From contig CM042090.1 of NCBI GenBank assembly GCA_023512835.1, forward strand, positions 19,250,356-19,314,355: a stretch of DNA of 64,000 nt. Reading direction: 5' to 3'. The position numbers were made by a program, and so were the translations under genes. Below, piece by piece: positions 26,901 through 38,009 of the stretch (positions are counted from its first letter, which is position 1; each line of letters starts with the position of its first letter). The stretch comes from Taxillus chinensis (lineage: Eukaryota; Streptophyta; Magnoliopsida; Santalales; Loranthaceae). Below the pieces are notes generated by a model. The model saw nothing but the letters and a program-made list of their open reading frames with translations. It made no database searches and was not told the origin of the DNA.

Positions 26901-28380
26901 TTCGTATCAATATAAAATTTTAATATATATTTTCATTACACATTCTTATTATACATTTTAATTACTTGAAAATTAATGATTTTCCTACAGTAACTACAAA
27001 ACATCTAGAATACATCCACCCATAACATAGATGATGACTTAAGTGAGATTTTTATATTTATCAAATTTTGTAGCCTTAATCTAAAAATCTCCCACAATTT
27101 CATAATCACAAAACCTAACTTAAATCTTACGTAAAACGCATAAAATAAACACTATCACCCAGTTAAATAACATAAGAACATGATGAATTCTTCATACGAA
27201 ACATAGGTAATGTGTCTAAAATATTCAGAGACTAATTACAGACCCGGTTACTTAATAAATAGTTAGTAAATATATTAACCTCCCTGTTTTCCAACTGAAG
27301 TCCAAGTCTTACAGGGGTTCATTGCGCTTAAAAATCAAAGATGCATGCTACCAGCTGCTTCCTCAGGGTCATCGTATCAGCTGGAGTGTATCGAATATGA
27401 TTAATTTCTGTACGTTCTCCCATACACCATCACCATTCTTGAGCAGGGAATACATTAAGAAACAGATAAATGTTCCACAGCTAGTGCAGTCCATCAGGTT
27501 GTCGTGCTACTCTCTCTTTCAATCTGGTAGCTGCTGATATGGTCAACCTCTTGGACATATCATATCTCATCCGGTTTTCATAAAATTTGCTCTCGTACGT
27601 CCAAAGCTGTGTCCAGATCGATGAGATATTGGTAAGCTCTCCGGTTGAGCTATCCTTCCTTCACCAGTAATATTTGGAAGCCGATGTGTGTCGACCATAG
27701 TTATTGTTTTGTTAAAGACTTCAAACCTTAAGCACCGCAAAGTGTGGAGAGCAGCAATATTCAGGAACGGTCGTATATATCAAAGTAAAATGTGTATTAT
27801 TGCAAGTCTTATAACCATCAACTCATCCTTCCATATATTCTATATATCAACGAGTCAGGTGATAGAATTTGCGAGCAGATAAAGACATATGTTCCAAATT
27901 AATGATGCCAGTTCCTTTAAGGCAATCACATGCATATATAGTTAGTTAGCAATATCATCAGAACTAAGTCACGTGTGGGTAATGTACTTTTTTCTAAGTC
28001 ACGCACAATTTTATCTGTATATATATATATACAAAAACACATATCCATTCTAGAATTAAATAAAACTTTATCATATCAATGTTACCATTTATATATTTTC
28101 AAGCTATAAATCGCAAAATTTGCGATAATTTTGTTTTTTTTTTCTTTTCGTTGTCAGATAATAACGCAAAGGTCAAGATTCGGTTAGCGTACCTTCTCGG
28201 GGCCAAGAATTCTGTTATGAGCGGCTTGGCGGTTACGAGATACGCGCTGAGCTTAAAGCCTCGCGTTGCACCCAAACTAACATCCCAAACCCATTTCACG
28301 AAATATTGCAAACAACTCTGCAACTCCTCAACTCTCTCTCTCTCTCTCCGCCTGTGCAGTGTGTGTAGTGTGTGAAAGCC
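20945..28380. other. Long gene-poor spacer between divergent AOS and NASP genes
   Basis: About 7.4 kb with no exon I can support. It starts with the AOS promoter (to about 21000) and ends with the NASP leader, which is pyrimidine-rich (CT run at 28331-28348). Between them the DNA is very AT-rich. Two GC-richer islands near 23490-23660 and 24830-25030 resemble each other. A third island at about 27290-27890 has no recognisable product. The block 25860-27200, containing a polypurine GAGGGGGG run at 26143-26150 and an (AT)n tract near 26440, looks like a worn retroelement but shows no coding motif. The longest open frame (23086-23682, minus) has the composition of noncoding DNA. Confidence 0.6.
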
Positions 28381-30601
28381 ATGGCTTCATCTGAGAAGGC
28401 GAAGGCCCCGGACGCTTCATCGGCTTCAGGAACTGAAATTTGGAGCCCCATCAAGGACGATCTTCCTCTTCAAGATCAGACTCAAGATCAGACCAACATT
28501 TCTTCTCCTAAAGTTGTGGAGACTTTGTCCACGGACGCCGCTGAATCTGAGCGTCGGGCAAGGATTGCTAAAGGAAAACAGCCCATGGACGCTAATCCTC
28601 CCCCAGGAATCGATCAAGCTTCTGATTTGACCGAGGCTGGTTTGAGTGCCATCACCGCCGCTGATTACAATACTGCCGTCGATTGCTTACACGCTAGCCG
28701 GGACTTGAGGTAATCAATCAACAATTATCACTACTGATTCTGGCGTTTTTAGTTCGAATTCTCAATTTTCTGGTGTTGTTGCTTTTTGTTCTCCCCTTTT
28801 CTTGGCCATCTTTGGTTGGCGTTTTTGGTTTTCTAGGCTTTCGTTCATGTGGTTCATTGTGTCGTCCTTTAATTTCATCTGTACCTTTTCAAAATTTCAA
28901 TGTCTTCCAATATTTGTTTCCATACTTCTTTAGTTAATTTACGGTTATTGATCAATATTTGTGTAGTAGAAGAAGGTTTTCACAGAAATTGTTTCCTGCA
29001 TCCACTGTACTGGTTTTCCAAACCATTGTTTTTAGCTTGTAAAAACTCTAAAAGATGGAGAGACGTGTTTGTCCACCAAGCATTTTCCTGCTTCTTTGAG
29101 TTTGGTGGTTTTCCCTAACTCATCATGTCTTCTTAGAGTTGGGCACTATGGTGAATATAGTCCAGAATGTTTGGCTGCACACTGTCAGTATATTGCGGCT
29201 ATCATTTTCAAGCATTGCAATGTTCCTGCACTGTCGACTCCTCCTAAGCCTAGAGATGCTGCTGGTAATTATATCCATATTTCTTGTATTATCATTTAAA
29301 AACAAGCCCACATTGTACAATGTTGCCTCTCATGAGGTCCGTAGTTGTTATTTCTGATTTTAATGATATCAGCAGGTTCTGGGAAAAAAGAGGATTTGAG
29401 AGCTGACAAGGGGAAAGCAGCCGATGAAACATATCTCAGTCCTGATCTGGCATGGCAAGTACTTGGTGTTGCTAAGGCAATATCCGAAACTCAATCAACA
29501 GCGAGAAAACTTGAAATGTTGAGTAGGGAGATGGCCGAAAAAGACGCAGACGACACTATAGAGAAGGCAGATATCCTCTCCAGCTGTGGGGATGCCGCCA
29601 TGAAAAGAAGTTCGTTCTTTTTCTCTTCTATTACAAAACTTTTTAACTTAAGACATCTTAATTAATTTGTCCCGGTTTTTGATTTTCTTTTTCCTAGGAA
29701 GCTATTATTATTGCCTTCGTGAATCCAGTACCATTGTTTTTATATCATGCAGAGGACTTCGTGACTGCTCGTGGAGACTATGAAAAAGCCCTAAGCATCG
29801 CGGAACTTACACCTGATTCATACAGTCGACGAATTGCTGAACTGTATCCACTTTTATGTTTTCTTGTAGTCACGCAAGAGTGCTAAATTGAGTGCCACGG
29901 TTTTAAATGTTTACCACTTTACTCTATGTGCAGAAATTTTGGTATTTCTCTGTGCTTCGAAGCGGAGGCCAATCTCGAGCAAGCCATTTTTTCTTGTTGC
30001 AAGGCTTTATTAGCTTGCCAGTACGGTCAGAAACTTCTTGAAGATGATCTGGAATCCCCAGCAGGATCAGGTGGACATTCTACTTCTACTTCTGATTTGA
30101 GTCAGAAAAGGGAGCCATCAGGTGGAGAAGTTCCTGAACTGGACAAAGGGGCTCAGTTAGGATTGCTCAATGGACTTAGTGAACATATTGGCAAAAAGGC
30201 AAGTCCAATTTCCTGTTTTCCCAATCCCTACTTACATTTCGCACTTAGACACTAGATTAACGTTTCCACATACATACATACATACATACATACATATGTA
30301 TATATGTATGTACGCGGCGGTGCACTTTAGAAAATCTTATACTTGGCTTTCAATGCAGCTCCAAGAACTGCGGCAGGCCAACTTTCAGATAACGAGCTGC
30401 AAACCCTCAGCACCCAGCGAGATGTCGGATACCAGAAAGGCCATCATAATTGATAGTTCTTCTGATAGTGTAAACCAGCAGGGGAGGGGAGGAAAGGGGC
30501 TCAGGAGAGAGATCAAAGACACCGCAGAGAGCCCATCGAAGAAGCCCAAGCCTGACTCACCCAAGCCTGACTCACCCTCCGGGAAGGGAACTGCCTCATG
30601 A
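28381..30601 (+). CDS. NASP: NASP/SHNi-TPR histone chaperone-like protein
   Basis: Homologue of NASP, a nuclear chaperone of histone H3-H4. Exons are 28381-28709, 29137-29264, 29376-29609, 29753-29843, 29934-30198 and 30359-30601, giving 429 residues in one frame; the Arabidopsis protein is somewhat longer. The ATG sits in a good context (GCCATGG). TPR-type helices are seen at about 90-145 (LTEAGLSAITAADYNTAVDCL; HYGEYSPECLAAHCQY), about 172-230 (DLAWQVLGVAKAI; IEKADILSSCGDAAM) and about 233-285 (DFVTARGDYEKALSIAEL; SRRIAELNFGISLCFE). The C-terminus has a coiled-coil-like stretch (LGLLNGLSEHIGKKLQELRQ) and a basic SKKPKP tail, a likely nuclear signal, with a duplicated KPDSP. Intron 5 begins with GC, not GT. 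The acidic segment that usually interrupts the second TPR is poor here. It is a diverged member, so chaperone activity is inferred. Confidence 0.88.
30268..30296. repeat. (CATA)n microsatellite in NASP intron 5
   Basis: Seven tandem CATA units, with a TATATGTATATATG tail able to pair partly with them, lie in the GC-AG intron of the NASP gene about 60 bases before its acceptor at 30358. Confidence 0.9.
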
Positions 30602-32408
30602 ATATATATGGATTCTTAAGCCTGAAACTGTATACATCTTCGATTCTTTAGCTTCGTAAACGAACGTGCCAAGATGGACAGATCATCAACACTACTGTTT
30701 GTTTCTCCTTTTCATTCTTCTAGCATGTTTGTTTGCCCGAATATAGAGTTCTCCAATCACAGCAGTATGTTTTTCCATGCAAAAAGCCACATTCAAGGAG
30801 AGTGAATACTGAACCGAGTGAGTTTCAGCTTTATCCTGTAGTCATTTTTTTTTTCTGGTATAGTCTGTAGTCAATGTTTTTCCATGTATATAGAGTGAGT
30901 AGTGAACCGTACGTACGTGAAATTCAACTCCCTTGTGGATGTTTCAGAGGAGTACATGGAGCTTATATTGAATGTTCACCGCTTCAAGTTTTTTGTTGTC
31001 GTCTATTATATCATGGAGAAATAAATGAATGTTAGAGACTTCCATGCATGCAACCTGTACTAATTTTTGCGTAATGCCGAACTTGAATAACCACATAACC
31101 ATGGTTTTGAGAAAAAAACCACTTTGAGAAAGAGAGTAATGGTAGGACTGTTAACAATAATTTTAGGAAAAGATTCAAAAATAGAGCCCGGTTATTATTT
31201 TTCACTAAGTTCTTTGGTATTTCAATTTTTTTTTACTATTTTTAAAAATTGGGTTCTTTCAATTTCTTAATTATTCCATTCAATTCCAATTTTTAGTAAT
31301 TTGATTGTATTCAAAAAACCACCCTTGGTCTTGGGAAGACTATATGTCAACTTTCTTTGAGGCACATCATTTCAAGGTGGTACCTGCTGTACGAAGGAGG
31401 AGGAAAAAGCACGAAGGAGGAAAAAAGTATGAAAAAAATTCTTTCCACTGTTTGGGTGTGGTATGGAAATCTGACACAAAAAAAGCATTTTGGTATTGGT
31501 GAGTTTAACTCGTTATTGTTTAAGCTCAACTTAGAGGTTATTGTATATTGACTTGATTAATGTACAAGTTGACTTAAATTATTTATAAAATATCATAATA
31601 CGTTTTAAATTCGTCCAATCTAAAGCAATAACGAGTGTGGCATGCATGATTCACTCCACGAAATACCAGGGAACTGATTTTTTTTTTTTTTTTGGTTTGA
31701 TTCGTTTAAAAAAAATACAGTGAAATTTTTTGTTTGCAATTGATTAATAGAGTATATTTATACAAGAAAATTTCTGGTCTGTTGTTATGAATGCAAAATA
31801 TTGGATAGAGAATAAACTAATCTTAAAATAACAATAAACACGTACATACAAAATTCAACTCGTTCAATTCGTGTATCCGCGTTCCAAAAATGAAGCGAAG
31901 AATCTGTCCGAAGAAGATTCTTCTTTCCGATGGCCTAGGCCTGCCTAGCAACGGCTGCAGACGACTCTGGTCCCACTTAAGATGTTAACCCACCCTAGTT
32001 ATACCGCCAAAGCGCTACGTGCAAGTCGCCAGCTCCAATCAGTCGTTCAAAACCTCCAATCTAATGTTTGTTTCCACACTTGATCATCAACTATCAAATT
32101 CAAACTCACCCACCCGCCTCTACTGACCTCCCCAACAAAAGCGCAAGGAAGCCCGCGCGTCCAGTCAGTTACAACATCCTGGCAGCCTCCCAGCTGACTC
32201 TGACTGGCTGCATCTTCCAACTAACCTCCGTATGTGTTAAGTAAGAATCTACAGGCAGGTCGGTCGTCGAAACCATCCCTTTTTTTTTTTTTTGTTCTTT
32301 TTTAAAACAAACAACCCGAGTTTGCGTTACCGAACTGAGCCGAATCTATGTAGTAATTACCGGTTTGGTTTCGATCGACGGTTAATTAAGTTCATACCCT
32401 TGCTTCAA
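30602..32408. other. Spacer: NASP 3' UTR and UPF0114 upstream region
   Basis: The first few hundred bases should be NASP 3' UTR. The short open frames at 31305-31551 are Lys/Phe-rich with no family match. From about 31870 to 32280 the sequence is GC-richer, with CCAAT elements and a C-rich strand, and looks like the promoter of the downstream UPF0114 gene. No extra gene seen. Confidence 0.6.
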
Positions 32409-34138
32409 ATGCTTAAAACGCACCTACCTCCCAGACAACACTTTACCAGGCAATTGCAAAGCTTTATTTTAACCCCCACAATGTCTGTAGCCTGCAGTAA
32501 CATGGTGCGGGCTTGTCGGTTTCCACGCCCTTTCGTTGCTTCCTCCAATAACGTGTTCTCGCCGGCGGCAATTCTGAGGAGCAGAGACAAAGCGGCGCCG
32601 GGGCCTGTGATGATCATGTGCCAGGGGAGAGTGTGTAGCGAATCAGTGGCGGCTGCAATCTTCGCTGGCGGAGCCACGGACAAACACCGCCGGAAGAATA
32701 CAATTATGGCTCCCGTGTTGTTGAATGTTACTGGTGCCGTGGTCAAGACCGACAAGGCATTTGTTCCAACCATGAATTCGAAACGGGGTCGTTGGAAATT
32801 ACAGTTTCAATGGCTCGTCGAAAGGGTATCCTACCCTTAACCCATCAATCAATTTTATGCTATAGCATAAAGCATAAAATATGAGTTCCTTACTTTAAAA
32901 ATAATATGATAATTATGGTGTGAGACTTAGAATATTGAAGTGACATATAAAAACAGAGTGGACAATATTAATTTGTTGGTTGCATTGAGTTGTGCAGGCC
33001 GTCCTTGATTGTCGATTCTTTTCGTTGTTTGGAGTTGCGGGATCCTTGGTTGGTTCAATATTGTGCTTTATGGAGGTAACAATTATTTTTTCAGTTTGTC
33101 TTCGGTGTATATTTATTCATGCAAGTCCTATTACCTAACTTTAAGCATCAATTTGCAGGGTGTCTTCTCTGTTTTGGAGTCATACTTCCAGTATTTTCAT
33201 TCATTGTCACAAAGATCAGATTATAGTCATGTAGTTCATTTGCTTATTGAAGCCATAGGTAAATTCCCCATCTGATTTTCTCCTTCTTTCTAATATCATT
33301 AAACGCTACTGTTTTATTTCTTTTCAAAAAATACATCTTAATCAGCCTGTCACGGCAAAACCATGTAGATAGTGTGAAATGGAGGTGGCACATTTTGTCA
33401 AAGGAAGTGTGCTACCTTTATTGTTTCTTTGCAAATTCGAAAGCCTAGGCACCCCTTTTTATTAATAGGGAGTGTATTTAAGGATTGGAATTGATTGTCT
33501 GTAAATATAATATATTTTTTTCTTCATAGTAAAAATGAAATAACATCCTCGTGAATGCAGGAAATTTTTCAAATCACAATACAATTCTCATCATTTTAAT
33601 TTCCTCTAACTTTTATATTTTATCCCAACACAGCCAACTTGTAAGTGACCAATAATCTGGGTAAAATCTGCAGATATATTCCTGGTGGGAACTGCCATGA
33701 TGCTTTTTGGGATGGGTATTTATGTTATGTTCGTTGGAGCAAAGAACATCGAAGGAAAAGTTGCATCGCCATGGCTTTCTGGGTCCAATTTGTTTGGGCT
33801 GTTCTATCTCAGAGTACGACAGCAATTAAATTCCTCAATGCATGCCCACTTTTTACACGCACGCCCCTGATCAGCTTTCTAAAATATACTACTATGACAT
33901 CTTCTGTCAGGCCATCCCCGCATGGATTGATGTAGACAACTCGGTCCCGCAAGCGAAGTCGAGATTTGGGCATGCCTTGACGCTGCTACTCCAAGTGGGA
34001 ATGTTGGAAAAATTCAGGAGCATACCTCTGATCACACCGTTGGATCTGGCCTGTTTTGCCGGTGCAATACTGGTTTCCTCTGCTTGTATATTCCTTCTGT
34101 CTAGACTTGCCACCAGCCCACCAGTAGATAGCAGGTAG
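32409..34138 (+). CDS. UPF0114 family membrane protein, probably plastidial
   Basis: Uncharacterised family related to bacterial YqhA; biochemical role unknown. Exons are 32409-32825, 32998-33075, 33159-33258, 33674-33813 and 33911-34138, in frame, giving 320 residues. The first 100 or so residues are basic and Ser/Ala-rich without acidic clusters, so a chloroplast transit peptide is likely. The UPF0114 domain starts near residue 133 (LVERAVLDCRFFSLFGVAGSL). It has hydrophobic spans at about 145-162 (FGVAGSLVGSILCFM), 200-222 (IFLVGTAMMLFGMGIYVMFVG) and 289-311 (DLACFAGAILVSSACIFLLSRL), with the family-typical GAKNIEG and SNLFGLFYL between. The first ATG (32409) has a weak context; a second in-frame ATG at 32481 (MSVACSNM) has an A at -3 and may be the true start. 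Family assignment is confident, localisation inferred. Confidence 0.87.
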
Positions 34139-36577
34139 TATATCAATCCAAGAACAGTAGCAAGAAAACAAAGAAGCAGCACTTCAATTCTACATTCTTT
34201 TTCACAGTTTAGCGTGTGTTTGTATATATACAAGTTGACAGGTTGTGTACTGGAACTCATGTGACAGTTCCAGCATGGATTTATTTTGGGGAAAATAGAA
34301 GTCGGCTTGTTAGTTGGATTAAGAACAAAAAGGCGGGGGGGTGGAATTGTTTGATTGGGCTATTACATAGAAATTTGTGGGAAATTAATTAAACCGGTAA
34401 AAAAAAAACAAGAGAGGCATGTATGTCGTTCGGTCGTGACTGGGGTAAGCCATGCCTAACAACTCATATCTTTGTTTGTTGCTATGTAATAAGCCTAGAA
34501 TTAATGCTACGGATTTGAATTTGATCGCCGTCAAATATTCTCCTATCACATTCTTAAAATTTTATTATTATTTTATAATAATGCTATCAGACCTTCCCAC
34601 ATCTTCATACCCTTAAAACCCTTACTATGCCAGTACCTACAATCTCACTACTGGTAGATACGTGTCTTTACCACTATGCTAACTCATAGGCTCCTATAAC
34701 ATATTCTCTTGCCTTTTTTTTTGGCTACATCAATTATGGAGATATAACTCCCATAATTTTTGCAATCTATCTCTTTTTTCATCAATACTCTCCCTCCAAA
34801 TATATAAAAACTTGCTTTTGAGAAAACCCTCTGTGAACACATATGCTTGTTGATCTTTGTTCTTTAAATGTCACAACTACATGGTTCTGAATTGTAAAAA
34901 ATCAATTCAATGTGTGATTAGTTTGCAAAAGGCTTGATTTGATGCAATATGAATTGCTACTTTATTGTCATAAAATAATTTAACAGGACTTGCAATTTTG
35001 TCCCATGCCAATTCTTGGAGTAACAAAATAATTCACATATAGTTATACTCAATGTTTTATATTCAATTTCAACACTCAACCTCGCAACAATACTTTACTC
35101 ATTGCTCTCCCAAATGACTAGATTTTCACAAGGTACAAAATCATGTAATAGATTATTTGTCTCTCGAATTTCATTCCATTCAATAATATTGTTATGATAA
35201 TTTTACTTCATCCAAATTCCACATCTATGACAAGACCAAAGGTATCTCAAAATACAATTAACTAAACACATATGACTCTTAGTTGGAACATGTAAAAGTT
35301 AACTTACATAGCTCATAACATACAAAATGTTTGGTTTTATGATAGTAAAAAAAGTTTACTTATTATTTTTTATGTTTTTTTTGAGTTACCAAAAAGTAAG
35401 AGACTAATATCAACTTTACAATTGTAACTCATTGAAGGTTTTTTTTTCCAGGTTTTATCACCAATTTATTAGTTTCTATGAATAAATTAAACACATATTT
35501 TCTTCGAGATATAATTAATCCTTTGTTTGAGCTTGCAACCTCATTTCTCATAAAGTATCATAAATGCTATAAATCTTTGATGTTAAAAAGTTCACAAAGT
35601 TTCTACTTCAACAATTCTATTTGATATAGATTATTACTAGTAATCATAATATCATCAACATATATTATTACTACAAGAATCATTCCAATAGTTTTCTTTA
35701 TAAACAAAAAATAATCAAATTTTTTTCTTAAAACCAATAAATATCAAAGCAAAAATGAGTTTAGCATACGAGGGTGGCATGGATTATTTTAACCTATGGA
35801 TGGATTTGCTCAGTCCACAAACTTTTCCTCCATTATTTTCTTCAATTAAACTAGGAGGGATATTTGTGTATACTTCTTTCGGATCTCCATATATGAAAGT
35901 ATTTAATCTGATTTAATCAAGATTGCGAGGATTATTTTAAAACCATGGATAGACTTTTTGAAAATTTAACCACTTTTCCAGTAAAGTTATAGTATGACTG
36001 TCAGCATTAATTTGATTGTATGTGTGTATATATGTATATTATATTTAATATTAGTTTTGCATACTTCTTAATTAATAGGTTATAATTACATACTTTTATT
36101 TTTTATTTTGAATGATAAAGTATGTATTATATTAATAAATAATAATTATAAAACACATGTATATATTATTACTGTTAAATTAGAAGAAGGAAATAAAAGG
36201 ATGAAAAGAGATGACCAGGGTGAAAACAAACAAAAATTTGTTTTAAAAAAAAAAAAGAACAAATCGCTACCCTGAATGTATCAGTACTCGAAAACGAATC
36301 GCCCCGGGTTTGTGACGTCGTTGGCATTATTAAAATAAATTTTAATATATAAAAGTCATTTATTCTCGATTAATAAAAAAAAGAAAAGTTCAATCGGAAT
36401 CGTCGCGGTTTGAATCGCTGGGACGAGGCATTGCGGCAACCAATTTCCTATGTGGGTTTGAAATTGCTCTAAAATTTGATTATGTTTCTCTTCTCTTTAG
36501 GGTTTGTCATTGGCATTATTAAAGTTATGTGATGTGATGTTCCAGTGTAGAGTTGTGATGAACTGAAGCAGATTTCA
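34139..36577. other. Spacer holding a copia relic, then the MED18 upstream region
   Basis: The first 350 bases are probably UPF0114 3' UTR. A decayed Ty1-copia fragment on the minus strand fills 34783-35905, and a possible piece of its long terminal repeat lies just left of it. From about 36290 the sequence is GC-richer and becomes the MED18 promoter and leader (ends in AGGGTTTGTC-type text). No other coding exon is apparent. Confidence 0.7.
34783..35905 (-). mobile_element. Degenerate Ty1-copia retrotransposon (RT to RNase H, 3' end)
   Basis: Read on the minus strand with several frame changes and stops, the DNA gives the ordered landmarks of a copia pol 3' end. These are FLHG..EVY..IPPS (about 35880), the reverse-transcriptase active site YVDD (codons at 35651-35662), EVA.S..G.IISRRKYV, RP.I.Y..S, a NLV.W.S...SIVAR.S.E.EY step into RNase H, LFYDNKVAIHIASN, and a DQ...FT.G end near 34850. 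A GGAGGGAGAG polypurine run at about 34787-34797, followed by TTGATGA, marks the expected junction with a 3' LTR. Many stops and frameshifts make it non-functional. I could not identify both LTRs or the 5' half (gag, integrase), so this is a truncated old copy. Confidence 0.85.
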
Positions 36578-38009
36578 ATGGAGTGCGTGGTTCATGGTAT
36601 AATTGAAACTCAGGTAGGGTTCTAAAAACCCTAACTTCATTTCAATATCTCTTGGGGTCAATCAAACCTCTACCTCTTGATAAAAAAATTATTTTAATAA
36701 TTCTTGACTATTATTACTGCCGATTTTGTGTATGACATTGATGGTTGATGTGCTTGCATTAATGAAAAGTGGTTGAATTTCTGTAATTGTTGGTTTGTCA
36801 ATAGAAGATAAAAGAATTAATATTATCACTTAATTATGTGTGGTGATTGGGTATTGGGTGTGTTTAACATATGGTATTTGCCTGCAGCATGTGGAGGCCC
36901 TTGAGATTCTTCTTCAGGGTCTTTGTGGTGTTCACAAAGAACGCTTAAGAGTCCATGAACTGTGTCTAAAAAGTGGCCCAAACCTTGGTGAGTGTATGCC
37001 TTTTCTTCTTTCTCCCCTCGTGCCCATGGCCACGGAATTTGATTTTGTTCTGCCGTGATAAATCACTCAATCACATCTTTAATGATATACTGGGTCTGGG
37101 CGGTGGGCCGTAAATAGGTGGTTTTATTTACTTGGTCTCTCTGTAACTAGGAGGCCATTCTTTTCAGGGATAGTGGCATCAGAGGTGAGACTTATTTGTG
37201 ATCTTGAGCAGCCTGAACCCACTTGGTAAGACTCCATTGTTCTTCCCATTCACATTGTCTTTTGCTTTGAGCATTTGTGTGTGCTTTCATCACGAATTTC
37301 ATACAGGACTGTTAAGCACATTGGTGGTGCAATGAGAGGTGCTGGGGCTGATCAACTTTCAGTTCTAGTGAGGACCATGGTAGAGAGCAAAGCTAGTAAG
37401 AATGTCCTTCAGCTGTTTCACGTAATTGGCTACAAGTTAGACCATGAGTTGTTAAGAGTGGGATTTGCCTTCCGTGTCCAGAGGGGTGCTCACATAACTG
37501 TTACTGTGTCTTCAATTAATAAGATGCAAAAGTTACATGCAACAGACGAGGCAGTGCCTGTGACACCTGGTCTGCAGCTGGTCGAAGTGACTGCCCCAGC
37601 ATCTTCTGAGAACTATGCAGAGGTGGTTGCGGCAATGTCATCTTTCTGTGAATATCTTGCTCCGTAAGAATATTATTTTCCTCGGTGTTATCAAAAGTTA
37701 AAGCCAATAACAAAGTAACCTAAATTTGCTTGTACATTTGAGTGTTGACATTGATAGCATTTGCTTCAATGTCATTAGTTGGGCTAGATCTTATGGTAGA
37801 CGATGCTTGGGTAACTAGGGGATTAATTTTATTACACTGGTTGGTAGTTAGTCGTTCTAAAGCAGTTATGGCATTTTTGTTTTGTTTTGTTTTTGTTTTT
37901 CAGGCTGTTGCATCTGTCCAAACCAAGTGTTTCAACTGGTGTTGTTCCAACTGCAGCAGCAGCTGCTGCATCTCTCATGTCAGATGGTGGGGGTATGGAA
38001 AAACTTTAA
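36578..38009 (+). CDS. MED18: Mediator complex subunit 18
   Basis: Head-module subunit of Mediator, the co-activator bridging transcription factors and RNA polymerase II; in Arabidopsis it affects flowering, immunity and ABA response. Exons are 36578-36613, 36888-36987, 37168-37225, 37307-37663 and 37904-38009, all in frame, giving 218 residues, the usual plant length. Highly conserved text is visible: MECVVHGIIETQ, HVEALEILLQGLCGVH, EVRLICDLEQ, GGAMRGAGADQLSVLVRTMVE, YKLDHELLRVGFAF, INKMQKLHATDEAVPVTPG, SSFCEYLAPLLHLSKPSVST, then an alanine run and MSDGGGMEKL at the end. The first exon is tiny (12 codons), as in other plants. No oddities. Confidence 0.96.

Noticed and set aside
27473..27482. 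TTCCACAGCT, identical to the first ten bases of miR396
   Set aside because: The following bases diverge and I found no complementary arm nearby to form a precursor hairpin.
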